A stretch of 30,113 nucleotides of DNA from positions 1-30,113 of the forward strand of contig CALJUC010000096.1 in NCBI GenBank assembly GCA_937975585.1. Direction: 5' to 3'. The notes below the pieces were generated by a model. The model worked only from the letters and a program-made list of their open reading frames with translations, searched no databases and was not told where the DNA came from. The DNA is from an uncultured Moraxella sp. (GTDB taxonomy: Bacteria; Pseudomonadota; Gammaproteobacteria; Pseudomonadales; Moraxellaceae). The first letter of the stretch is position 1, and the number at the start of each line of letters is the position of its first letter. The position numbers and the translations under genes were made by a program. Of the stretch, positions 1-8,131 are shown piece after piece.

Positions 1-997
1 AGGTGATTTCGCCATTTTCATACAAATCAAACAACGCTTGGTCAAAGGTTTGCATATCAAGTTCACGCGAGCGCTTCATGACCGGCTTAATCTCATGGAT
101 TTCACCCTTACGAATATAATCGCTAACGAGCGGTGTATTAATCAACACTTCAATCGCGGCACGGCGGCTTTTGCCATCAGCGGTTGGGACAAGTTGCTGC
201 GCAATAATCGCTCGTAGGTTCAGCGATAAGTCCATCAAAATCTGTTCATGCTGTTCGGCACTAAAGAAGTGGATAATACGGTCAATCGCTTGGTTGGCGT
301 TATTGGCGTGCAAGGTGGCAAACACCAAGTGACCCGTTTCGGCATATTGAATCGCGTAATCCATAACCGCCTTACTACGAATCTCACCAATCAAAATGAC
401 ATTGGGTGCTTGACGTAAGGTATTTTTTAACCCAGCCTCAAACGATAAGGTATCGATACCCACTTCACGTTGGGTAATAATACAACCCTTATGCTCATGC
501 ACAAACTCAATCGGGTCTTCGATAGAGATGATATGGCCACGCGAGTTTTCGTTACGATGACCAATCATGGCCGCCAAGGTGGTCGATTTACCCGTACCGG
601 TCGCACCGACCAATAGCACAATCCCACGCTCTTTCATGGAAATGTCTTTTAAGACGGGCGGTAGATTTAGCTGTTCAACCGTTGGAATTTTGGTTTCAAT
701 TTTACGCAGTACCATACCTGCCATATCGCGTTGCACAAAGGCGGAAACACGAAAACGCGCTGATTTATTACTATCGGTGATAGCAAACTGACATTCATGG
801 GTTTCATTGAATTCTTTGACTTGCGCAGGCGTCATGATACTGGTGACTAACGCCATAGTCTGGTCAGCGGTCAGTGGCGTTTTGGTCACCGGCATGATAC
901 TACCGTTGATTTTCATTGATGGTGCTACATCGGCGGTGATGAACAAGTCAGAACCATTTTTTTGGATCATTAACTGTAATAATTTATCAAAATCCAT
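1..997 (-). CDS. pilU: PilU, type IV pilus retraction ATPase (partial, C-terminus cut by window edge)
   Basis: This is a PilT-like secretion ATPase that works with PilT in retracting type IV pili from the cytoplasmic base. The reading frame is open from the ATG at 997 down to base 1 with no stop, giving about 332 residues; PilU proteins are usually about 380, so roughly 50 C-terminal residues lie outside. Visible features are Walker A GATGTGKST (about residues 131-139), the Asp box EDPIEF, a Walker B strand ending in LIGEIR, and a His box (TGHLVFATLH). A ribosome binding site (AAGGATAAT) precedes the ATG. The GATGTGKST loop and the QAPNVILIGEIR segment separate it from its neighbour PilT. It lies 81 bases downstream of pilT on the same strand, so the two are probably co-transcribed. 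Confidence 0.95.
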   Translation of the reverse strand, partial: MDFDKLLQLMIQKNGSDLFITADVAPSMKINGSIMPVTKTPLTADQTMALVTSIMTPAQVKEFNETHECQFAITDSNKSARFRVSAFVQRDMAGMVLRKIETKIPTVEQLNLPPVLKDISMKERGIVLLVGATGTGKSTTLAAMIGHRNENSRGHIISIEDPIEFVHEHKGCIITQREVGIDTLSFEAGLKNTLRQAPNVILIGEIRSKAVMDYAIQYAETGHLVFATLHANNANQAIDRIIHFFSAEQHEQILMDLSLNLRAIIAQQLVPTADGKSRRAAIEVLINTPLVSDYIRKGEIHEIKPVMKRSRELDMQTFDQALFDLYENGEIT

Positions 998-1078
998 TGA
1001 TTATCCTTACATTGGCAATCTATTAGCGAGTCGATAGCGCTAGTCTGTCTTGACTAAGCGATTGCAAAATAGCGTTTT

Positions 1079-2128
1079 TTACATAAAGGCTTCGGGTTGT
1101 TTGGCGTATTGACGCGCTGATTCTTTACTAATGATACCTTTGGCCACCAAGTCACGTAGGCTTTGATCTAAGGTAATCATACCATCACTGGCACTGGTCT
1201 GAATCGCGGAGTACATCTGTGCGATTTTGTTTTCGCGAATCAAGTTACGTACCGCAGGTGTACCTAGCATGATTTCGTGCGCAGCAACACGGCCACCCGC
1301 TTGGCGTTTTAATAGACTTTGTGACACGACCGCTTGTAGCGATTCAGAAAGCATCGCGCGAATCATATCTTTTTCGGCAGCCGGGAACACGTCTACCACA
1401 CGGTCAATGGTTTTACTGGCTGACGAGGTATGCAATGTACCAAACACCAAGTGACCTGTTTCTGCGGCTGTCAATGCCAAACGAATGGTTTCTAAGTCAC
1501 GCATCTCACCCACCAAAATCACGTCAGGGTCTTCACGCAGCGCTGAGCGCAATGCGGCATCAAAGCTTAGGGTGTCGCGATGGACTTCACGTTGGTTAAT
1601 CAAGGCTTTTTTGGATTGGTGCACGAACTCAATTGGGTCTTCGATGGTAAGGATATGTTCTTTGCGCGTTTCATTAATATAGTTAATCATCGCCGCCAAC
1701 GTCGTTGATTTACCAGAACCTGTTGGGCCAGTGACCAGTACAATGCCGCGCTTAAAGTCAGCCATTTTTTGGAAGACAGGGCCCATACCGAGCTGTTCCA
1801 TGGTCAGTACTTCAGATGGAATGGTACGAAATACCGCTGCAGCCCCACGATTTTGGTTAAAGGCATTGACACGAAAACGCGCAACATCGGGAATCTCAAA
1901 CGAAAAGTCGGTTTCAAAAAACTCTTCATAATACGCACGCTGTCTATCATTCATGATGTCATAGATTAAGCTATGCACTTTTTGGTGGTCCAATGGCGGC
2001 ATATTGATTCGATTGATTTCACCATCAACCCGAATCATCGGCGGTAAGCCTGCGGAAATATGCAAATCCGACGCTTTATTTCGATGTGCAAAGCGTAATA
2101 AATCATCAATACTCAGTTCTTTTGCCAT
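1079..2128 (-). CDS. pilT: PilT, type IV pilus twitching motility ATPase
   Basis: PilT is the hexameric cytoplasmic ATPase that powers pilus retraction, needed for twitching motility and usually for pilus-mediated DNA uptake. The 349 residues match the family length (about 345). Motifs in order are the N-terminal ASDLHIS segment (residues 19-25), Walker A GPTGSGKST (134-142), Asp box EDPIEF (163-168), Walker B DVILVGEMRD (202-211), His box TGHLVFGTLH (224-233) and the PilT-specific AVRNLIRE motif (292-299) needed for retraction. All key residues are present. It is first in a minus-strand pair with pilU and divergent from the yggS-type gene, a neighbourhood known from Pseudomonas. The ribosome binding site is weak (GGGTAAAAT before the ATG). 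Confidence 0.97.
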   Translation of the reverse strand: MAKELSIDDLLRFAHRNKASDLHISAGLPPMIRVDGEINRINMPPLDHQKVHSLIYDIMNDRQRAYYEEFFETDFSFEIPDVARFRVNAFNQNRGAAAVFRTIPSEVLTMEQLGMGPVFQKMADFKRGIVLVTGPTGSGKSTTLAAMINYINETRKEHILTIEDPIEFVHQSKKALINQREVHRDTLSFDAALRSALREDPDVILVGEMRDLETIRLALTAAETGHLVFGTLHTSSASKTIDRVVDVFPAAEKDMIRAMLSESLQAVVSQSLLKRQAGGRVAAHEIMLGTPAVRNLIRENKIAQMYSAIQTSASDGMITLDQSLRDLVAKGIISKESARQYAKQPEAFM

Positions 2129-2196
2129 ATTTTACCCATCACAAATGTAAGTTAGTCAGCCACACAAGCATTGCTACAAGTGGCTTAAGCGTATAT

Positions 2197-2228
2197 TGGT
2201 TAACCACACTTCAAAAAGTGGATATACT
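2197..2228 (+). promoter_or_regulatory. Possible promoter for yggS, with palindrome TGGTTAACCA
   Basis: In the 214-base divergent gap between pilT and yggS, TTAACC (2200-2205) lies 17 bases before TATACT (2223-2228), a plausible sigma70-type pair reading toward yggS. The -35-like element sits inside the perfect palindrome TGGTTAACCA (2197-2206), which could be an operator shared with the divergent pilT promoter. Assigned by inspection only. Confidence 0.4.
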
Positions 2229-2342
2229 ATAGCAAGCTTACGCAAAAAAATCAGGTATAAACGATCAACTGGTGCATTTTTAGCACATTCTATTGGTGAA
2301 AAAAAATTCAATCCAACAAAAATCTAGAATAAAGGGGACAGT

Positions 2343-3062
2343 ATGCAAGATTCAGCCACCACATTGGCAAGTTCGCCACTCGATGCGGCAGCACGTGACG
2401 CATTAATTACGCGTTGGCAGCAAATCAAACAAACCTTACCAATGCATGTGACCTTGCTGGCGGTATCCAAAACCAAACCAAGCGATATGATAAGAATTTT
2501 GGCGGCTGAAGGGCAGGGTGATTTTGGCGAAAACTATGTCCAAGAGGCCATCAGCAAAATTACCGAATTAAAGGACGTGACCGCGAATGGGTCGCCACTG
2601 GTTTGGCACTATATCGGTCATATCCAACGCAATAAAACGCGGGATTTGGCGGAGCATTTTGACTGGGTGCACGGGGTGGATAGACTGATTATCGCTGAGC
2701 GTTTAAGTGAGCAACGCCCCACAATGCTTGCGCCACTCAATGTGTGCATCCAAGTAAATATTGATGATGAGGCGAGTAAATCAGGTTGCCAACCGGAGGA
2801 AGTGCCTGAGTTAGTCAGACAAATCAGTCAATTACCAAATTTGCGCTTACGTGGACTGATGATTATTCCGGCTAAAGACAGCACCAACGCCTTTGCCATA
2901 ACCAAGGCTCTATTTGACGATAACTGCCAAAATCATGCCCGTCCTGAAGACTGGGATACCTTATCCATGGGGATGAGTGGCGATATTGAACAAGCGATTG
3001 TCGCCGGTTCTACCATGGTTCGGATTGGGACCGCGATTTTTGGGGCGCGTGACTATACCTAA
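2343..3062 (+). CDS. yggS: YggS/PLPBP-family pyridoxal phosphate homeostasis protein
   Basis: This is a small TIM-barrel protein that binds pyridoxal 5'-phosphate through a lysine and buffers PLP and amino/keto acid pools; no enzymatic activity is established for the family. Family motifs are AVSKTKP with the PLP lysine at residue 43, FGENYVQEA, WHYIGHIQRNK, and the C-terminal LSMGMSGDIEQAI and STMVRIGTAIFGAR segments that bind the phosphate. Its 239 residues fit the family (about 230). The ATG is preceded by AAAGGGG. It is divergent from pilT, as in Pseudomonas. In many genomes proC follows; here it is followed by a convergent unrelated gene. Confidence 0.95.
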   Translation: MQDSATTLASSPLDAAARDALITRWQQIKQTLPMHVTLLAVSKTKPSDMIRILAAEGQGDFGENYVQEAISKITELKDVTANGSPLVWHYIGHIQRNKTRDLAEHFDWVHGVDRLIIAERLSEQRPTMLAPLNVCIQVNIDDEASKSGCQPEEVPELVRQISQLPNLRLRGLMIIPAKDSTNAFAITKALFDDNCQNHARPEDWDTLSMGMSGDIEQAIVAGSTMVRIGTAIFGARDYT

Positions 3063-3080
3063 ACCTATTCCCTCGGCTAT

Positions 3081-3120
3081 AACCTTAAAGTGGCAGGTGA
3101 AACAATACGCTTTAAGGGTT
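3081..3120. other. Inverted repeat between convergent genes
   Basis: CCTTAAAG (3083-3090) and CTTTAAGG (3110-3117) can pair with a 19-base loop, overlapping the stop region of the minus-strand gene. No U-tract follows on either strand, so this is at best a weak bidirectional 3'-end structure. Confidence 0.3.
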
Positions 3121-4173
3121 GGCTAATTGCTGGCGTAGCTGATGGATATAGTTTAGCTGCGCTTGTTTGGCTCGTGCTTCATCCTCGCTGTCCTGCGTTT
3201 TGGCCGCTTTAATCTCAATATTGACATATTGCCAAGTGGGCGCTTGGTTGACCATATAGATAGAGAGTGAGCCATCGCCTGCTTCAACACGGGGGGCTGC
3301 TTCTGTGACCACATTGACACGACCCGTCTGACACAGAGCTTGGGTTAAGCGTTCACTGCGTTGATTGCTCGGTATATCTGACGCCAAATCCGCTGCCGTT
3401 GCTAACCAATACAGGTTTTTGGGCTCAGGGTCGTGCTGACACGCCACTTTGGTACTACCAAACTCATCAATATAATCCAAGCCAAAATTTCCCGTCGGTC
3501 GATTGTTATGCAAGGCAACTAATATCGGGGTGGGGCTGTGTTTATCATGTCGAGCGCTTGCGTAAGAATTTATCCCTAGTTGACGCAATAAATAATTGGC
3601 AAATTCGGCATTGGCGTTAGTTTTTACCGGTTCTTTTAAAGTATCCTTATCAGCTTGCTCAGCAGTTGCTTGAAGATGAGCGTTTTGGCTATCTGAGTGT
3701 TGGTTAAGAGAAGAGGACGCGTTATCTAATCCCCAAAACATACGATTGGGGTCGCTATGAGTCAGGCGTTGGCTTGCGTAATCATACAGATTGCGATTTT
3801 CTTTGTTTTCCAGTACCCATAAGGTGCCGCCTTGTGTGGCCACCATCTGTAAGCCGCTATCAAACGCGGCATTCTCCGAATCATGCAACACCAAATAAGT
3901 GGGCGTGGCGATGGATTGCTCTATACGCGAGAACTTTCCCAAGCGATACGTTTGTTCACCTGTGGTTACAGCTTGGTAGTCATACGTTAAGCCACGCTGA
4001 TGCAGCCAAACCAAATTACCGCGGCTTACCAAGTCCTTATCGACAATCGGATAAGCCGGTAATGTTTCAATCAAAATCGCCTGACAAGGTTGTATTGACA
4101 GTGTCGTGATCATGACTATGAATAAGGCAGTACGTGAAGCTGAAACGAGTCTAAAGGCGGACTTTTTTATCAT
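3112..4173 (-). CDS. Secreted protein of unknown function, possibly metallopeptidase-like
   Basis: I do not recognise this family with certainty. From the ATG at 4173 it has 353 residues; an upstream in-frame TTG at 4194 would add seven residues, and neither start has a clear ribosome binding site. The N-terminus (MIKKSAFRL, then a hydrophobic stretch ending QPCQA at 28-32) is a standard signal peptide, so the protein is exported. Residues 94-101 read LVLHDSEN, giving an H97-x-x-E100 pair. Further on come DPNRMF (141-146), LHNN with H222, and a C-terminal VNIEIK segment. A spaced HxxE plus a later His is what a carboxypeptidase-like (M14-type) zinc site would show, but that is inference. Residues 150-190 are a polar, low-complexity insert. 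It is transcribed convergently with yggS and has no obvious partner. Confidence 0.75.
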   Translation of the reverse strand: MIKKSAFRLVSASRTALFIVMITTLSIQPCQAILIETLPAYPIVDKDLVSRGNLVWLHQRGLTYDYQAVTTGEQTYRLGKFSRIEQSIATPTYLVLHDSENAAFDSGLQMVATQGGTLWVLENKENRNLYDYASQRLTHSDPNRMFWGLDNASSSLNQHSDSQNAHLQATAEQADKDTLKEPVKTNANAEFANYLLRQLGINSYASARHDKHSPTPILVALHNNRPTGNFGLDYIDEFGSTKVACQHDPEPKNLYWLATAADLASDIPSNQRSERLTQALCQTGRVNVVTEAAPRVEAGDGSLSIYMVNQAPTWQYVNIEIKAAKTQDSEDEARAKQAQLNYIHQLRQQLANP

Positions 4174-4309
4174 AAGAGCAAAAAATATACACAAGATGGG
4201 TGCATGATAACAAACTTAACCAAAGGATAAATCAACAAAATTTTGCGTACTGTGATTTATTCTTGCTAAAGTGTTTCTATATTTTTTCTGGTAACTTTCT
4301 GTCAGCGAA

Positions 4310-4439
4310 ATGTAATGTTTTGGCTTTACAATGTAATATTTATTAACATTTTGCGCAGAAAAGATATCCAAAAACGAAAAATTTTATTGGTATGATGACG
4401 TTGTTTTACAGAATGTAACCTTATTGATAGTTATGTAAT
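4310..4439. promoter_or_regulatory. Repeated ATGTAA half-sites in the gap upstream of the NlpC/P60 gene
   Basis: The AT-rich gap 4174-4562 holds no gene. It contains four copies of ATGTAA(T/C), at 4310, 4331, 4413 and 4433. They form two pairs spaced 21 and 20 bases apart, about two helical turns. Two of them complete inverted repeats: TTACA-A-TGTAA (4326-4336) and TTACA-GAA-TGTAA (4406-4418), set 80 bases apart. An extended -10 candidate, TGGTATGAT (4388-4396), lies between them. This looks like a regulator-binding cluster for the divergent pair; no regulator can be named. Confidence 0.35.
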
Positions 4440-4562
4440 TTTTATCCGTATGTTAATTTTGTTGCAGCGTGCAACCCTTAAGTAGTCGTTAAGTTGACGA
4501 TTAAGGCCCTTTTAAAAAGAAGCCGACATACGCATAAGAGTTCAAGAACCGGATAAAGCCCT

Positions 4563-5084
4563 ATGAATTTTCTTCAAAAAACTTTATTGACTGCTCTTCC
4601 TTGTGTCATGTTAGGCTTCGCGCCAGCAAGCGCCCAAGCCAATGATAGTCTAAATAACTTCATTGACAATCTTACCTCAGGCCAAACCCAAGCCCAAACC
4701 TTTGATAAAGCTGAAAGCCTAATCGCTAAAGCCAAAAACTTCATTGGTTTACCTTATCGCTTTGGTGGCACAAGCCCAACGAGTGGTTTTGATTGTAGCG
4801 GTTTTATGCAGTACGTCTATAAACAAACCGCCAATATCGATTTACCGCGCACGTCTAGCAGCATGGCACAAGTCGGTCAGCGCGTCCCTCGTAGTGATTT
4901 ACGTCCAGGCGATATGGTGTTCTTCTCACTGAGTGGTGGCCGTATTTCACATGTTGGTATGTATGTGGGCGAAGGTCGCTTTATCCACTCACCATCAACC
5001 GGCAAAAGCATCCAAATTACCGCACTAAATTCAGGCTATTGGGCAGACAAGTTCGTTACCGCGCGTCGCGTTTTGGGCGCATAA
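4563..5084 (+). CDS. Secreted NlpC/P60-family peptidoglycan endopeptidase
   Basis: This is a cysteine peptidase of the NlpC/P60 family, expected to cut peptide stems of peptidoglycan in the periplasm. Residues 1-26 form a signal peptide ending ASAQA. A short polar linker follows, then a single catalytic domain from about residue 50 to 173. The catalytic Cys is C78 in DCSGF, the catalytic His is H130 in RISHVGMYVG, and H142 (FIHSPS) is the third polar residue. RPGDMVFF (114-121) is also typical. At 173 residues it is the minimal secreted form without cell-wall-binding repeats, similar in layout to Spr/MepS, but it has no lipobox. Start ATG at 4563; GGATAAA about 8 bases upstream is a plausible ribosome binding site. 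A terminator follows at 5209. Confidence 0.92.
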   Translation: MNFLQKTLLTALPCVMLGFAPASAQANDSLNNFIDNLTSGQTQAQTFDKAESLIAKAKNFIGLPYRFGGTSPTSGFDCSGFMQYVYKQTANIDLPRTSSSMAQVGQRVPRSDLRPGDMVFFSLSGGRISHVGMYVGEGRFIHSPSTGKSIQITALNSGYWADKFVTARRVLGA

Positions 5085-5208
5085 TTGAGTTGATTTAGGG
5101 CGCATCTTTGACGCACTCAACCAAACTTTCGCCGTTTATTCCATTCTGATTTCTTATTTACTTGCTTTATCCGACATAACTTAAGATAGATGGATATAAA
5201 AAGCAGAT

Positions 5209-5235
5209 AAAGCAAGCTTGCGCTTGCTTTTTTTT
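5209..5235 (+). terminator. Rho-independent terminator after the NlpC/P60 gene
   Basis: AAAGCAAGC (5209-5217), loop TTGC, GCTTGCTTT (5222-5230), then a run of Ts to 5235. The nine-base-pair perfect stem with U-tract lies 125 bases after the NlpC/P60 stop. Confidence 0.8.
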
Positions 5236-5432
5236 ACCCGTCGAAAGCCCATATAATGGACATATTGATTACCCATCTCGGTTCATCAATGTTTTAACAC
5301 CACTTAGAAATCTGTTAATGTTTCTCCAGTCAATGATATTTCATAATTTGGTTTAGTTTAGTCGAATAGCCGCCAAGTGCTAAATAGACGATATCTTTAT
5401 TAGAGCCGCATGACAAGCATTATGCGTGAACA

Positions 5433-5509
5433 AGCCATCTGTCCTAATCGGATAGTTTGATGGCTGTTACGTGATACTGTTAACTGACTTATTGCGATGA
5501 GGTTTCATC
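5433..5509 (+). promoter_or_regulatory. Structured leader upstream of the GGDEF gene
   Basis: The 475-base gap 5085-5559 contains the terminator at 5209 and then no gene. In its second half, AGCCAT (5433-5438) plus CTGTCC (5439-5444) pair with GGATAG (5450-5455) and ATGGCT (5460-5465). This makes a 12-pair stem with a five-base loop and a four-base bulge. A second small hairpin follows: GATGA-GGTT-TCATC (5496-5509). It does not match any riboswitch consensus I know, including the c-di-GMP classes. It may be a 5' UTR control element or a small RNA. Confidence 0.35.
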
Positions 5510-5559
5510 AGGTAAGTGCATATTTGAGCCCCTCTACCGTACGTCTAATTTGATAGTCC

Positions 5560-6918
5560 ATGAAGCCAAAACTCTCGATGTTCCAATACTTCATCTTACC
5601 GATAACCGCTATTCAGCATTGTTGGAATGATAATACGCGTGCAAGTTTATTGGCTTATCTTGCATGTTGGGATATGTTTCTTCATCTGATATGGTATTGG
5701 GTGGGTGGCTATTTTAGTAGTCATGATAGCTTGCTTCGGCAGACGAGTATCGATGAGTTGACAATCAGTTATGTCAATCATGGTGTGTTAATTTCTCTAG
5801 GTACAGCAGCTTTTGCACTCATGATATTGTCGTATATCATGTCGTTGGTGTTTTTGAGATTAAGAGCAAAAACTAAACTGTGGGCGTTTATACAAACCAC
5901 TTATATTGGTATTTGCTTTATCTACTATAGCTTTATCATGCAATATTTTGGTGAAAATACCATTATTACGGGCTTAAATTTCTTAAGCGGCATTGTTATG
6001 TGTGTTTTGCTTTTCAATCGCCGTATTATGGGTTGGGCGCTTTTCATTGGAATTTTGCTTTTTATTTTGATTAGCTTTAATCGAAAACTCAACTGGTTAA
6101 CCTTTGATAGCCTGTACCAACAGTACTATTGGCAGCAGTACTGGTTTTGGATATTAACTTATGTGTATTTTACAATGGCTAAAATTCTACTGACCACTGT
6201 AGCTGTGTACAAGATTGTCTATCTTATGAATCAGCAACAAAATAAAATCCACCAGCTGTCGCAACGGGATGCGTTAACCGGTATTTATAACCGCCGCAGC
6301 GTCTATGGTTATTTGGGGTATATTTGGCAAGCTGAGACAACCACGATGGGTGTGACCATGATTTATATGGATTTGGATCATTTTAAATCCATCAATGATG
6401 ACTATAGTCATGAGGTTGGTGACCTAACGCTGATGACAGTCACACAAGTGGTGTTAGCCACGTTGGGCGGACGTGGCGTCTTTGGGCGTATGGGTGGCGA
6501 AGAATTTGTGGTCGTGCTACCCGATGAAACGCTGGCGGCCGGTATGGTCATCGCTGAAGAGTTGAGACTGGCGGTTGCATCGCAGCCGATCGTACCCAAG
6601 TACCATCCGGCCTTTCATGTTACCTCAAGTTTTGGGGTGGCAAGTTTGCTGTGTGCCACAGGCGATAGATTAAGTACTGAGAGTGAATTAAGAGAGTTCA
6701 CCGCGAATCCCTATGGTGATTTTGATATTCAGGCCTTGCTGGGACATTCTTCGGCCAAACCAACTAGCTTTGAAGACTATATGAAAGTACATGTCTTTGA
6801 TAATCCAATCTTGCCTGATAAGGTGCAACATTTATTATCAATGGCAAATACAGGGCTTCATACTGCCAAGGCCAATGGCCGTAATCGGGTAGAAAACGGC
6901 GGCTTTATGGTGGTGTAA
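5560..6918 (+). CDS. Membrane-anchored GGDEF protein (putative diguanylate cyclase) with an inserted segment
   Basis: Predicted to make cyclic di-GMP from two GTP at the inner membrane. Residues 1-225 hold about six hydrophobic segments (near 28-50, 72-98, 108-130, 136-152, 157-173, 192-222), an MASE-like sensor region that I cannot assign to a named class. The GGDEF domain starts at about 233 with DALTGIYNRRS. It continues with MDLDHFKSIND (270-280), the active-site loop GGEEF at 312-316, and SSFGVAS (356-362). The terminal AKANGRNRV motif comes only at about 436-444. Roughly 65 residues (about 363-427) therefore sit where the normal domain has only about 10-20, an unusual insertion. No RxxD inhibitory site is present at the expected position before GGEEF. 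The catalytic residues look intact. The ATG has no obvious ribosome binding site, so the start is less certain. The gene ends 17 bases before convergent truD. Confidence 0.9.
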   Translation: MKPKLSMFQYFILPITAIQHCWNDNTRASLLAYLACWDMFLHLIWYWVGGYFSSHDSLLRQTSIDELTISYVNHGVLISLGTAAFALMILSYIMSLVFLRLRAKTKLWAFIQTTYIGICFIYYSFIMQYFGENTIITGLNFLSGIVMCVLLFNRRIMGWALFIGILLFILISFNRKLNWLTFDSLYQQYYWQQYWFWILTYVYFTMAKILLTTVAVYKIVYLMNQQQNKIHQLSQRDALTGIYNRRSVYGYLGYIWQAETTTMGVTMIYMDLDHFKSINDDYSHEVGDLTLMTVTQVVLATLGGRGVFGRMGGEEFVVVLPDETLAAGMVIAEELRLAVASQPIVPKYHPAFHVTSSFGVASLLCATGDRLSTESELREFTANPYGDFDIQALLGHSSAKPTSFEDYMKVHVFDNPILPDKVQHLLSMANTGLHTAKANGRNRVENGGFMVV

Positions 6919-6935
6919 TAGGGTAAAGGGTAGGC

Positions 6936-8030
6936 TTAGTGATTTGCTAATAGTGCCGCCAATACTGTGGTAGCAAAACTCCCCGCCGGCAGGCTAAAAT
7001 CAAGTTGTAAACTGTCATCATAGAGCCACTGCCAATGCAAGTCTTGTGGGATTAAACGCAACGGGCGGCGTTGCTGCTTTAAGCCATAGTTTACTAACCC
7101 TGCCGCTAATGCTTGATAAGTGGTATCGCTATCAATCACGCCTTGCTCTAAGGTAGCAACGTCAAATTGGCTTTTGAGTAAGCCATCACCCCACAATGCG
7201 CCCGTGATATGAACATCGCCACTGGCCAAGCGATATGCTAACGTGTCATCAATGCGGTTATCTTGTCCATCAATGACAAAGATACTATTCGAGCCTGATA
7301 AGTTCATGACATCACCTAATTGCACAGTATCCCAACTGCCATCGCTGACACGCTTGGCTAAGATGGCGTTAAACAAGGCGCTGCGTGCTGCCGATAACAG
7401 CAAGCTGATTTTATCTTGGTCGAACTTTCGATTGACTTTTTTGCCATTAAGTTTGCCGGTAGCAAAAAGCGCTAACACTCGCTCGATATTGTTGCCTTCG
7501 ATACCAAAACGTTGCTCGCCAATATAGTTTGGCACGCCTTGTGCTCGGATTTGGGCTAGCTGCTTTTCAATGTCGGATTTATCACCGACCACATCGCGTA
7601 AGGTTAGAATAAACTGATTGGCGCTGTGTGTGCCACGATTGAGTTTTTTGTGATGCCAATGTTGGGCGAGCACATTGATGGTTTCATCCTCACCCAGTAA
7701 GGGCTGATAAAACTCGCGAAAGTCGGTACTCGGCGCTGTCTTATTGGGTATGCGCAAACTAAACCATTGCGTGGTGACAGCATGGCGATCTTTAAGGCCT
7801 GAATAGCCGACATCTTTGACGGGGATATTCGCCCATTTTGCTAATAGTTTAGTGACATACACGGTGTTTAAGTTGGTTTTTTCAAGATGCACCCAAAGAT
7901 GCTCACCGGCTTCACTAAAGTCAATTGTCATGACTTCATGAACGATAAAATCATTGGGTATCGCTTTATACTGGGCTTGTTGGATACTGGCAGGATAAGG
8001 TTGAGGGTTACAAAAGGTTTGGGCAGGCAT
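6936..8030 (-). CDS. truD: TruD, tRNA pseudouridine(13) synthase
   Basis: This enzyme isomerises uridine 13 of tRNA (notably tRNA-Glu) to pseudouridine. The family signature GYSGLKDRHAVTTQWFS is present at residues 75-91, with the catalytic aspartate at D81. NYIGEQRFG (around 170) is the second conserved block, and an N-terminal IVHE segment (about 29-32) matches the usual FxVxE motif. The 364 residues are slightly longer than E. coli TruD (349), mainly from small N- and C-terminal extensions. The ATG at 8030 lacks a strong ribosome binding site. In enterobacteria truD lies near surE and ispF; here it stands alone between a GGDEF gene and trpB. Confidence 0.95.
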   Translation of the reverse strand: MPAQTFCNPQPYPASIQQAQYKAIPNDFIVHEVMTIDFSEAGEHLWVHLEKTNLNTVYVTKLLAKWANIPVKDVGYSGLKDRHAVTTQWFSLRIPNKTAPSTDFREFYQPLLGEDETINVLAQHWHHKKLNRGTHSANQFILTLRDVVGDKSDIEKQLAQIRAQGVPNYIGEQRFGIEGNNIERVLALFATGKLNGKKVNRKFDQDKISLLLSAARSALFNAILAKRVSDGSWDTVQLGDVMNLSGSNSIFVIDGQDNRIDDTLAYRLASGDVHITGALWGDGLLKSQFDVATLEQGVIDSDTTYQALAAGLVNYGLKQQRRPLRLIPQDLHWQWLYDDSLQLDFSLPAGSFATTVLAALLANH

Positions 8031-8131
8031 GGCAGCATCCGAATAAGCTAAAAACTGCTATTTTAGCAGAGTTTGGCGGATGACAATGGGTTATTGGTCG
8101 AATCGGTGTTGTACCCAATTAATAAGTGCAT

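Noticed and set aside
567..1037. Plus-strand ORFs of 74-76 codons
   Set aside because: They lie antisense to the clear pilU coding frame and have no recognisable motif or ribosome binding site.
1227..1969. Several plus-strand ORFs of 65-92 codons
   Set aside because: All are antisense shadows of pilT.
5240..5559. c-di-GMP riboswitch before the GGDEF gene
   Set aside because: Hairpins are present, but I could not match the conserved GEMM-type core.
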